A DNA stretch of 64,000 bases from Geothrix sp. PMB-07 (GTDB lineage: Bacteria > Acidobacteriota > Holophagae > Holophagales > Holophagaceae). Under the pieces are notes generated by a model that was not told where the DNA came from, made no database searches, and saw only the letters and a list, made by a program, of their open reading frames with translations. Each line of letters starts with the position of its first letter. Within the stretch, counting starts at the first letter, position 1. Of this stretch, positions 37,819-44,776 are shown piece by piece. The position numbers were made by a program, and so were the translations under genes. The DNA lies in assembly GCF_030758935.1 (NCBI RefSeq), contig NZ_CP132333.1:434001-498000 (forward strand), written 5' to 3'.

Positions 37819-39189
37819 ATGGCCCGTGTTCTGGTGGTGGATGACAGCAAGGAGACCTGCGAGTTCCTGGAGGAGCTGCTGGGAGGGATGGGTTTGGAAG
37901 TCACCAAGGCCACCCACCCGGACAAGGCCATTGATCTGCTCCACAAGGAAGCTTTCGATCTGCTGCTCTCGGACATCAATCTGGAGGCGAAGAAGGACGG
38001 CCTGGATCTGCTGCGCGAGGCCAAACCCCTGGGTGTCGACACCATCCTGCTGTCCGGGTTCGGCACGCTCGAGACGGCCATCGAGGCCGTGCGTGAAGGC
38101 GCCTTCGACTTCCTGAGCAAGCCCTGGAACAACGAGGAGCTGAAGGCCCTGGTGACACGGGCTCTGGCACGGCGCCAATCCGCCGGGCATGGCGCCGCCC
38201 AGAGCGCCTCACCCAAGGGGAAGCGGAGCCTGATGATCGGCTCCAGCCCGAAGATGATGGCGGTCTACAAGACCATTGCCAGCCTTCAGAACAGTCGCGC
38301 CACGGTGCTCATCACCGGGGAGAGCGGCACGGGCAAGGAGCTGGTGGCTCGCAGCATCCACCTTTCCAGCGACCGCCGCGACCGGGCGTTCGTGGCCGTG
38401 AACTGCGGCGCCCTCACGGAGACGCTGCTGGAATCCGAACTTTTCGGGCACGTGAAGGGCTCCTTCACCGGCGCCATCGGCGAGAAACCCGGCCTCTTCG
38501 AAGAGGCCTCCGGCGGCACCATCTTCCTCGACGAAATCGGGGAAACCAGCCCGAGTTTCCAGGTGCGCCTGCTGCGGGTGCTGCAGGAGCAGGAAATCCG
38601 CCGGGTGGGCGGCAACAAGACCATCAAGGTGGATTCCCGCGTCATCGCCGCCACGAACCGCGATCTGCAGGTGATGGTCAAGGCGGGCACCTTCCGGGAG
38701 GACCTCTACTACCGTTTGGGTGTGGTGGAACTGGCCGTGCCATCCCTGCGGGAGCGCCGGGAGGACATACCGGCCCTGCTGGATCATTTCCTTTCGGAGT
38801 TCGGGCAGAAGGATGGCCAGAGCTACCAGCTGCACCCCGAGGCCCGGCGGGTGCTCGAAGCCTACTCCTGGCCGGGCAACGTGCGGGAGCTGAGCAATGT
38901 GGTGGAGAACCTGACCCAGCTCAGTCGGGGCCTGGAGATCACCGTGGATGATCTGCCGACCAAAATCCAGGCGGACGTGCTCAAGAAGGCCCTGCGCCGA
39001 CCCGAAGCCGGGGATGACCTTCCGGCCCTGATCGAGGATTGGCCTTCGCTGGATGAGCTGGAGCGTCGGTACATCCAGGTGCTGATTGGTCGCCACAAAG
39101 AAAAACAGCGCATCGCGGAAATCCTCGAAGTGGACCGGACCACGCTCTATCGCAAGCTCAAGCGCTATGGTTTCCACGACGGTGATTAG
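37819..39189 (+). CDS. Sigma-54-dependent response regulator (NtrC family)
   Basis: 456 residues. Receiver domain (about 1-120) with the phospho-accepting Asp in LLLSDINLEAKKDG. AAA+ domain with Walker A TGESGTGKELVAR, the sigma-54 contact loop GSFTGAIGE (GAFTGA motif with a Ser, a common variant), Walker B GGTIFLDEIGE and the R-finger NVRELSN. C-terminal Fis-type HTH (IAEILEVDRTTLYRKLKRYG). No kinase gene is adjacent, so its sensor is elsewhere. Directly downstream is a sigma-54-like promoter. Confidence 0.95.
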   Translation: MARVLVVDDSKETCEFLEELLGGMGLEVTKATHPDKAIDLLHKEAFDLLLSDINLEAKKDGLDLLREAKPLGVDTILLSGFGTLETAIEAVREGAFDFLSKPWNNEELKALVTRALARRQSAGHGAAQSASPKGKRSLMIGSSPKMMAVYKTIASLQNSRATVLITGESGTGKELVARSIHLSSDRRDRAFVAVNCGALTETLLESELFGHVKGSFTGAIGEKPGLFEEASGGTIFLDEIGETSPSFQVRLLRVLQEQEIRRVGGNKTIKVDSRVIAATNRDLQVMVKAGTFREDLYYRLGVVELAVPSLRERREDIPALLDHFLSEFGQKDGQSYQLHPEARRVLEAYSWPGNVRELSNVVENLTQLSRGLEITVDDLPTKIQADVLKKALRRPEAGDDLPALIEDWPSLDELERRYIQVLIGRHKEKQRIAEILEVDRTTLYRKLKRYGFHDGD

Positions 39190-39296
39190 GAGACCCGCGA
39201 GGGGGCAATTCGTCGCAGGCTGCCACAAGTTGCAGAACGCAACGCTTGTTTGAGAAGTCGAATTAATTTAAATATATTTATTTCAATATTTAAAAT

Positions 39297-39312
39297 TTGG
39301 CCCAAAGCCTGC
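39297..39312 (+). promoter_or_regulatory. Candidate sigma-54 promoter (-24/-12)
   Basis: TTGGCCCAAAGCCTGC fits the sigma-54 consensus: a GG pair at 39299-39300, ten bases, then GC at 39311-39312. It lies 50 bases before the start of the repeat protein gene, preceded by a very AT-rich stretch (39260-39296) that could be an activator or bending site. It follows the sigma-54 activator gene. Sequence match only; TSS expected near 39323. Confidence 0.6.
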
Positions 39313-39362
39313 TTAATGACCTGCACTTCCGGCCGTGCCGGATCACCCCAGGGAGAACCCCC

Positions 39363-39989
39363 ATGAAGAAGCTTGCTGCGCTGCTCGTCGCCGCCGCTCT
39401 GATCAGCCCCGTCTTCGCCGACGAAGCCAAGAAGCCCGAGGCCCCCAAGGTCGAGAAGAAGGCCGAGAAGAAGGCTGAGAAGAAGGCCGAGCCCAAGAAG
39501 GAAGAGGCCAAGAAGGCCCTGACCGCCGAGGAGAAGAAGGCCGAGCCCAAGAAGGAAGAGAAGAAGGTCGAGAAGAAGGCCGAGAAGAAGGCCGAGAAGA
39601 AGGCTGAGCCCAAGAAGGAAGAGGCCAAGAAGGCCCTGACCGCCGAAGAGAAGAAGGCTGAAGCTGCCCCCAAGGCCGAGAAGAAGGCCAAGAAGGCGAA
39701 GAAGGCTGCCAAGGCTGAGAAGGCCGAGCCCAAGAAGGAAGAGGCCAAGAAGGCCCTGACCGCCGAAGAGAAGAAGGCTGAAGCTGCCCCCAAGGCCGAG
39801 AAGAAGGCCAAGAAGGCGAAGAAGGCTGCCAAGGCTGAAAAGGCCGAGAAGAAGGAAGAGGCCAAGAAGGCCCTGACCGCCGAAGAAAAGAAGGCCGAAG
39901 CTGCCCCCAAGGCCGAGAAGAAGGCCAAGAAGGCGAAGAAGGCTGCCAAGGCTGAGAAGGCCGAGAAGAAGGAAGAAGCCAAGAAGTAG
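39363..39989 (+). CDS. Exported Lys/Glu/Ala-rich repeat protein
   Basis: 208 residues. Signal peptide (KKLAALLVAAALISPVFADE). The mature part is almost entirely Lys, Glu and Ala in tandem units. KKEEAKKALTAEEKKAE recurs four times, and in the last three copies is followed by AAPKAEKKAKKAKK. The chain is highly helical and charged, with no catalytic motif. Start at ATG 39363. Ends in a strong hairpin terminator. The long charged helix could be a spacer or an envelope nucleic-acid or polyanion binder, but that is a guess. It lies directly after the sigma-54 regulator and a sigma-54-like promoter. Confidence 0.75.
   Translation: MKKLAALLVAAALISPVFADEAKKPEAPKVEKKAEKKAEKKAEPKKEEAKKALTAEEKKAEPKKEEKKVEKKAEKKAEKKAEPKKEEAKKALTAEEKKAEAAPKAEKKAKKAKKAAKAEKAEPKKEEAKKALTAEEKKAEAAPKAEKKAKKAKKAAKAEKAEKKEEAKKALTAEEKKAEAAPKAEKKAKKAKKAAKAEKAEKKEEAKK
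39492..39965 (+). repeat. In-frame tandem repeat in the Lys/Glu/Ala protein
   Basis: DNA unit of about 117-120 bases repeated about four times, starting near 39492, 39609, 39729 and 39849. Copies are nearly identical, so recombination or slippage can change copy number without breaking the frame. Confidence 0.85.
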
Positions 39990-40006
39990 TCGGCTTCGTG
40001 GATTCA

Positions 40007-40034
40007 GAAAAAGCGGGCTTCGGCCCGCTTTTTC
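40007..40034 (+). terminator. Intrinsic terminator of the Lys/Glu/Ala repeat gene
   Basis: Stem GAAAAAGCGGGC with GCCCGCTTTTTC and a TTCG loop, directly after the stop. The T-run at the 3' side makes it a strong Rho-independent terminator on the plus strand; the mirror on the minus strand is also A/T-rich. Confidence 0.92.
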
Positions 40035-40078
40035 GTGTCTGCCTTTTCGTGCAACCCCAGCGCGGCCATGATGGAACC

Positions 40079-40915
40079 ATGATCGATCCACTGCTTGACC
40101 TCACCTCGGAGATCCGCACCCGGGCTCCCCAATCCCCCAAGGAGGGTGTGACCCAGCTGCTGGGGTGTACCGAGGGCTATGGCCTCTTCCGGGATGCCCA
40201 CGGCCTCCATCACCGCGCCCTTGCCCAGATCGCCCCGACCGAGGGTCCCTGGGATTTGTCCCCCCTTATCGACCACACCCTTCTCAAGGCGGACGCCAAG
40301 GGGTCCCAGGTGGAGGTCCTGTGTTCCGAGGCCCTCGCCCATGGATTTGCCTCGGTGTGCGTGAACCCCCTCTGGGTGCCCCTGGCGGCCTCCCTGCTCA
40401 AGGGGAGCTCCGTGCGTACCTGCACCGTGGTGGGCTTCCCCCTCGGTGCCATGGCCTTTCGGGCCAAAGCCCTGGAAGCTGAGCTGGCCCTGAAAGAAGG
40501 TGCCCAGGAAGTGGACATGGTGCTGGCCGTGGGCTGCGCCAAGGCCGGGGATTGGGATGCGGTTCGCAGGGACATGGAAGGCCTGCGGGCTGCCGTTCCG
40601 GCTCCGGCCACGCTCAAGGTGATTCTGGAAACCTGCCTTCTTGACGATGCCGAGAAGCGCCGTGTCTGTGAATTGGCGGCGGAGGTCGGCCTGGATTTCG
40701 TGAAAACATCCACGGGTTTCTCCACCGGCGGGGCCACCGAGGCGGACGTGGCGCTCATGCGCCGCATCGCGGGTTCCTCCATGGGGGTGAAAGCCTCTGG
40801 CGGCATCCGGACCTATGAGGTTGCCCTGCAGATGGTCTTGGCCGGGGCCACGCGGTTGGGCCTATCCGCCTCCGTGGCCGTGGTCCAGGGCCGCACGGGC
40901 TCCGGTGCCTACTGA
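40079..40915 (+). CDS. deoC: Deoxyribose-phosphate aldolase
   Basis: 278 residues. Converts 2-deoxyribose-5-phosphate to glyceraldehyde-3-phosphate and acetaldehyde. The barrel begins at PLIDHTLLKADAKGSQVEVL. GAQEVDMVLAVGCAKAGDWD and the Schiff-base Lys in DFVKTSTGFSTGGAT are intact, as is the C-terminal VKASGGIRTYEVALQM. The N-terminal 60 residues before the barrel are longer than the E. coli enzyme. Start at ATG 40079. Followed by mglB and mglA on the same strand, so probably one transcript. Confidence 0.93.
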   Translation: MIDPLLDLTSEIRTRAPQSPKEGVTQLLGCTEGYGLFRDAHGLHHRALAQIAPTEGPWDLSPLIDHTLLKADAKGSQVEVLCSEALAHGFASVCVNPLWVPLAASLLKGSSVRTCTVVGFPLGAMAFRAKALEAELALKEGAQEVDMVLAVGCAKAGDWDAVRRDMEGLRAAVPAPATLKVILETCLLDDAEKRRVCELAAEVGLDFVKTSTGFSTGGATEADVALMRRIAGSSMGVKASGGIRTYEVALQMVLAGATRLGLSASVAVVQGRTGSGAY

Positions 40916-40958
40916 AAAGTGCGGTATCCTCCAGCATTGAGTCCTCCCGGAGGCGGTC

Positions 40959-41456
40959 GTGGCGAAGCTTGATCTCATGTTGTTTGAGGAGGAGTACAAG
41001 CTCCTCCAGGAGATCATTGGCCGCTTGGAAAAGGACGCTTCCGCCAAGGTGGTTTTCCTGGTGGACAAGAACGGTCAGCAGATTGCAGCCGCCGGAGATG
41101 TAAAGAGCATCGATGCCACCAGCCTGGCCTCGCTCACGGCGGGTAACGTGGCCGCCACGGATGGGCTGGCGAAGCTCATCGGCGAGAAGGAATTCAGCCT
41201 GCTCTTCCATGAAGGCGAGAAGGACAACCTGCACATCTCCATCGTGGGCAAGCGCGGCATCCTGGTGGTGATATTCGACCAGAACTCCAGCCTCGCGCTG
41301 GTGCGGCTCCGAGTGAAGAAGGCCAGCAAGGAACTCCAGGAGATCTTCGATCAGGTGGAACAGCGCGCGCAGAAAGAATCTGACGCAGGCAGCCGCTTCG
41401 AGAGCCCCTTCTCGGAGATCACCGACGAAGACATCGACCGCCTCTTCGGCGATTGA
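40959..41456 (+). CDS. mglB: Roadblock/LC7 protein MglB
   Basis: 165 residues. GTPase-activating partner of MglA in cell polarity and gliding or type IV pilus switching. The Roadblock/LC7 fold is seen in AKVVFLVDKNGQQIAAAGDV, IDATSLASLTAGNVAATDGL and KRGILVVIFDQNSSLALVRL. The acidic C-terminus (FSEITDEDIDRLFGD) is typical. Translation starts at a GTG at 40959 with GGAGG upstream. 15 bases before mglA. Confidence 0.9.
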   Translation: MAKLDLMLFEEEYKLLQEIIGRLEKDASAKVVFLVDKNGQQIAAAGDVKSIDATSLASLTAGNVAATDGLAKLIGEKEFSLLFHEGEKDNLHISIVGKRGILVVIFDQNSSLALVRLRVKKASKELQEIFDQVEQRAQKESDAGSRFESPFSEITDEDIDRLFGD

Positions 41457-41471
41457 GCCACAGGGCGCGCC

Positions 41472-42056
41472 ATGACCTTCATCAACTACGCGTCCCGCGA
41501 GATCAACTGCAAGATCGTCTATTACGGTCCGGGTCTTTGCGGCAAGACCACGAACATCCAGTGGATCTACGAGCAGGCCAACCCCGACAAGCGGGGCAAG
41601 CTCGTCAGCCTCGCCACGGAAACCGACCGCACCCTGTTCTTCGACTTCCTGCCGCTGGATATGGGCACCGTCAAGGGCTTCAAGGTCCGCTTCCACCTCT
41701 ACACCGTGCCTGGGCAGGTCTTCTACGACGCCAGCCGGAAGCTGATCCTGCGTGGCTGCGACGGCATCATCTTCGTGGCCGATAGTCAGAAGGCGCGCAT
41801 GGAAGCCAACATCGAATCCATTGCGAACCTGGCCACCAACCTCAAGGAGAACGGTTTCGACATCCGTTCCATTCCCTACGTTCTGCAGTTGAATAAGCGG
41901 GACATGCCCTCCGCGGCGACCGTGGGTGAAATGGAACGCCTCCTCCGTTTCCGCAGCGAACCGATGATCGAAGCCGTGGCCAACAAGGGCACCGGCGTCA
42001 TCGAAACCCTCAAGGCCTCCGCGCGGCAGATCCTCATGGAGCTGCAGCGGGCCTGA
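41472..42056 (+). CDS. mglA: Small Ras-like GTPase MglA
   Basis: 194 residues. Polarity GTPase. P-loop YYGPGLCGKTTNIQWI, switch and G3 region RFHLYTVPGQVFYDASRKLI, G4 LQLNKRDM. The G3 Thr-Val-Pro-Gly-Gln variant is characteristic of MglA rather than other small GTPases. In known systems MglA-GTP marks the leading pole and MglB stimulates its hydrolysis. Direct neighbour of mglB. Confidence 0.95.
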   Translation: MTFINYASREINCKIVYYGPGLCGKTTNIQWIYEQANPDKRGKLVSLATETDRTLFFDFLPLDMGTVKGFKVRFHLYTVPGQVFYDASRKLILRGCDGIIFVADSQKARMEANIESIANLATNLKENGFDIRSIPYVLQLNKRDMPSAATVGEMERLLRFRSEPMIEAVANKGTGVIETLKASARQILMELQRA

Positions 42057-42146
42057 GGGCCGCATGGGTGGGGCGACGGGGATCACAGGTGTGAGAGCCT
42101 CCCGCTTGAATCCTCCGCGCCATCCGGTAGAATGGACCTTCGCCCT

Positions 42147-42222
42147 TCCGGAGTAGCTCAGGGGTCAGAGCGGGTGACTGTTAATCACTAGGTCGGGGGT
42201 TCAAATCCCTCCTCCGGAGCCA
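42147..42222 (+). tRNA. tRNA-Asn (anticodon GTT)
   Basis: 76 bases folding as a full cloverleaf: acceptor TCCGGAG/CTCCGGA, the anticodon stem GGTGA/TCACT around loop CTGTTAA (GTT at 42180-42182) and a T-arm with GGTTCAAATCC. The 3' CCA is encoded. The small antisense peptides seen here are artefacts of the tRNA sequence. Confidence 0.97.
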
Positions 42223-42229
42223 AAAGAAC

Positions 42230-42254
42230 GCCCCGCGCATGCGGGGCTTTTTTT
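42230..42254 (+). terminator. Intrinsic terminator after tRNA-Asn
   Basis: Stem GCCCCGC with GCGGGGC, loop GCAT, then seven T. It ends the tRNA transcript before the monooxygenase gene. Confidence 0.93.
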
Positions 42255-42277
42255 CGGGTAGGGCCAAGGGAGGCAAC

Positions 42278-42586
42278 ATGGGCAGGATCAGTCTCGTGGC
42301 GACCATCGGATTTGAGGCGGAGTCGAAAGAGGCCATCCTCCGGGCCCTCATCGACCACCGGGCGCGCTGCCTGCGAGATGAACCCGGCACCCTTCAATTT
42401 GAAGTGATGGTTCCTTCAGAAGACCCCTGCAAGCTGGTGCTCTTCGAGCTGTACGAGGATGCAGCGGCCCTGGCGGCACACGCCCAGGGGGAAAGCATCG
42501 GGCAGTACCGAAAAGAAGTCGCAGGCAAAATCACAACATCGCTCAAATACACCTGCACAATGGGAGCTGAATCCGTTCCGAGGTGA
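42278..42586 (+). CDS. Antibiotic biosynthesis monooxygenase (ABM) domain protein
   Basis: 102 residues, a single ABM ferredoxin-like fold. VATIGFEAESKEAILRALID and LRDEPGTLQFEVMVPSEDPC then LFELYEDAAALAAHAQGES follow the ABM pattern. Often annotated as quinol monooxygenase-like. Start at ATG 42278, with GGGAGG five bases upstream. Forms a tight pair with the FKBP gene 3 bases later, though a functional link is not clear. Confidence 0.82.
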   Translation: MGRISLVATIGFEAESKEAILRALIDHRARCLRDEPGTLQFEVMVPSEDPCKLVLFELYEDAAALAAHAQGESIGQYRKEVAGKITTSLKYTCTMGAESVPR

Positions 42587-42589
42587 GAC

Positions 42590-43093
42590 ATGCAGCGAAG
42601 AGCCCTGGGCCTGGCCATTCTGATCGCGAGTCTTCCGCTTGTAGGCGCCGATGGCCCGCAGCCTGTCCCTGGCGCGAAGCAGGCTTCCAAGAAAAAGACT
42701 TCCAAGAAGGCGGCCGAGCCCGCACCGAAGGGACCCGACATGATCACGACCCCCTCTGGACTGAAATACGTGGACACGGTGGTGGGCACCGGTGACACGC
42801 CTCAGAAAGGGCAGAAGTGCCTGGTCCACTACACCGGCTGGCTGGACAACGGCAAGGGCGAGCGCGGCAAGAAGTTCGACAGTTCCGTGGATCGCGGCGA
42901 GCCCCTGCCCATTCCCATCGGTGTGGGCCGCGTGATCAAGGGTTGGGACGAGGGCGTCATCAGCATGAAGGTCGGCGGCAAGCGCACCCTCTACATCCCG
43001 GCACCCCTGGGCTACGGCGCGAGGGGCGCGGGCGGAGACATCCCGCCCAACGCCAACCTGATCTTTGATGTGGAACTGATCAGCATCAAGTAA
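42590..43093 (+). CDS. Exported FKBP-type peptidyl-prolyl isomerase
   Basis: 167 residues. Signal peptide (ALGLAILIASLPLVGADG), a Lys-rich spacer (ASKKKTSKKAAEPAPKGP), then an FKBP domain: TPSGLKYVDTVVGTGDTPQK, VHYTGWLDNG, FDSSVDRGEPLPIPIGVGRV, IKGWDEGVISMKVGGKRTLY and IPAPLGYGARG. The active-site Asp, Phe, Trp and Tyr positions are present, so catalysis is expected in the periplasm. Confidence 0.92.
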   Translation: MQRRALGLAILIASLPLVGADGPQPVPGAKQASKKKTSKKAAEPAPKGPDMITTPSGLKYVDTVVGTGDTPQKGQKCLVHYTGWLDNGKGERGKKFDSSVDRGEPLPIPIGVGRVIKGWDEGVISMKVGGKRTLYIPAPLGYGARGAGGDIPPNANLIFDVELISIK

Positions 43094-43131
43094 CGGCCAA
43101 CGGTTTTCAGCAGACAAACCAACGGCGAATT

Positions 43132-43215
43132 GGCCACAAAGAACACAAACAACGCAGAGCGGTCAGGCGTGGATCGTTGACTTTTCTCTGTGTCTTTTGC
43201 GTTCTTTGTTGCTGG
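43132..43215. repeat. Imperfect palindrome between converging genes
   Basis: Left arm 43132-43159 (GGCCACAAAGAACACAAAC) pairs imperfectly with the right arm 43186-43215 (GTTCTTTGTTGCTGG). It has the same design as the CACCAAGN repeats (short AC-rich words, about 25 bases between arms) but a different sequence. Lies between FKBP and metB 3' ends, so it may serve as a shared transcription end. Confidence 0.65.
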
Positions 43216-43229
43216 TTTTCATTCCGGAC

Positions 43230-44498
43230 CTAACTCAGGGCCTGCGCCAGATCCGCACGCAGATCCTGCACGTCCTCCAGGCCAATGGAGAGGCGGATGA
43301 GGCCGTCGCTGATGCCTGCGTTCTTGCGGGCTTCCGGCGTCATGGAGGCGTGGGTCATGGAGGCGGGATGCGCCACCAGGGATTCCACGCCGCCCAGACT
43401 TTCGGCCAGGGTGAACCAGCGCAGCCGCCGCAGCACGTGGTTCAGGCGCTCGCTGCCGCCCTCCTTCAGCTCGAAGCTGAGCATGGCGCCGAAGCCCCGC
43501 TGCTGGCGCTTGGCCAGCTCGTGCTGGGGATGGCTGGGCAGGCCCGGGAAGTGCACTTTGCCCACGGCGGGATGGGCCGCCAGGTATTCGGCCAGCACCT
43601 GGGCCGTGGCCTCGTGCTGCCGCATGCGCAGGGGCAGCGTCTTCAGGCCCCGCAGCACCAGGAAGCAGTCGTGAGGCGACTGGGAGGTGCCCAGCAGGTT
43701 GTTGACGCTCTGGATCTGCTGGGCGAGGGGCTGGCGGCCAGGGCCGGCCACCACCACGCCTCCCACCACGTCGCTGTGGCCGTTGAGATACTTCGTGGTG
43801 GAGTGGATGACCAGGTCGGCGCCCAGATCGAAGGGCCGCTGCAGGTAGGGCGAGAGGAAGGTGTTGTCCACGGCCACCAGGCAGTTGGGTTGGCGGTGGC
43901 CGATCTCCGTCACCGCGGCGATGTCCGTCAGCCGCAGCAGGGGGTTGGAGGGCGTCTCCACCCAGATCATGCGGGTGTTGGGCCGGATGGCGGCCTTCAG
44001 GGCCTCGAGGTCGGCCAGGTTCAGGTAGGTGACCTCCAGGCCGTAGAACTTCTTGGCGTGCTCCAGCAGGCGGAAGGTGCCACCGTAGCAATCCACGGTG
44101 GCGATGAGGTGGCTGCCGTGCTCCAGCAGGTTCAGGGCCACCAGGATGGCGCTCATGCCGGTGCTGGTGCAGGTGGCGCCTTGGCCGCCTTCCAGCAACG
44201 CGATGGCCTCCTCCAGCGCCGCGCGGGTGGGGTTGCCGCTGCGGGTGTAGTCGTAGCCCGCGTTGGTGCAGATGTCCTTGAAGGCGAAGGTCGATGACAG
44301 GTAGAGCGGCGGCATCACGGCGCCGTAGGCCGGATCGGGCTGCACGCCCGCGTGCACGCACTGGGTGGACACGGCGGCATCGGGCACCAGCTCGGGCCGA
44401 TGGATCCACCCGGCGTTGCCCTCCCGCACCGGCGGCTGGATGGTGAAGTGGTAGGCGGGATTGCCCGGCACGTTGGTGTCTAGGAACTGCTCGCTCAT
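43230..44498 (-). CDS. metB: Cystathionine gamma-synthase/lyase family enzyme
   Basis: 422 residues, PLP enzyme of the Cys/Met metabolism family. STQCVHAGVQPDPAYGAVMP near the N-terminus, YTRSGNPTRAALEEAIALLE, VETPSNPLLRLTDI and the PLP Lys in DLVIHSTTKYLNGHSDVVGG. The best fit is a MetB-like gamma-synthase, but the sequence alone does not exclude a lyase or O-acetylhomoserine sulfhydrylase. The SAM-I riboswitch upstream supports methionine biosynthesis. Start at ATG 44498 with GGAGG five bases upstream. Confidence 0.87.
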   Translation of the reverse strand: MSEQFLDTNVPGNPAYHFTIQPPVREGNAGWIHRPELVPDAAVSTQCVHAGVQPDPAYGAVMPPLYLSSTFAFKDICTNAGYDYTRSGNPTRAALEEAIALLEGGQGATCTSTGMSAILVALNLLEHGSHLIATVDCYGGTFRLLEHAKKFYGLEVTYLNLADLEALKAAIRPNTRMIWVETPSNPLLRLTDIAAVTEIGHRQPNCLVAVDNTFLSPYLQRPFDLGADLVIHSTTKYLNGHSDVVGGVVVAGPGRQPLAQQIQSVNNLLGTSQSPHDCFLVLRGLKTLPLRMRQHEATAQVLAEYLAAHPAVGKVHFPGLPSHPQHELAKRQQRGFGAMLSFELKEGGSERLNHVLRRLRWFTLAESLGGVESLVAHPASMTHASMTPEARKNAGISDGLIRLSIGLEDVQDLRADLAQALS

Positions 44499-44543
44499 CA
44501 GAGCCTCCAAAAATGGAGGATCCTCATCGTTTCATGGCGATCC

Positions 44544-44580
44544 AAAAAGAGAAGGGGCCCGATCTCTCGGGCCCCTTCTC
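44544..44580 (-). terminator. Riboswitch-controlled terminator before metB
   Basis: Perfect 14-bp stem (GAGAAGGGGCCCGA with TCGGGCCCCTTCTC) followed by five T on the minus strand, ending 46 bases before the metB start. It directly follows the SAM-I aptamer, so it is the off-switch of that riboswitch: SAM binding should favour termination. Confidence 0.9.
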
Positions 44581-44599
44581 ATGTCAGTCCATGACACTT

Positions 44600-44706
44600 C
44601 AGCATCTCTCCGCAATGACTTGCGGCAGGAATTGGCACCTTGCTTTCGCAGGTTGCCAAGGTTTCATAGGGCCCGTCCCTCCACCTTTCTGGATATCGCG
44701 TGATGA
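44600..44706 (-). promoter_or_regulatory. SAM-I (S-box) riboswitch upstream of metB
   Basis: On the minus strand the leader contains the S-box core: GGTGGAGGGACGGGCCCTAT, GAAACCTTGGCAACC, AAGGTGCCAATTCCTGC, then a closing helix. These match the SAM-binding three- and four-way junction residues. A terminator follows it. No other gene lies between here and metB, so this is its regulator. Confidence 0.95.
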
Positions 44707-44776
44707 AACTGACAAAGATCCTGCTGCCCTTCCAGTATCCGATGGATCCATTGAGCTGCCAAGGAAATTCAATGCC

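Noticed and set aside
39260-39296. IHF site in the AT-rich stretch before the sigma-54-like promoter
   Set aside because: The best match has two mismatches to the consensus and AT-rich DNA gives many such hits by chance.
42181-42397. Small minus-strand ORFs ending in RDLNPRPSD and EGFEPPT
   Set aside because: These peptides are the known artefact of reading a tRNA backwards; the tRNA-Asn gene explains them.
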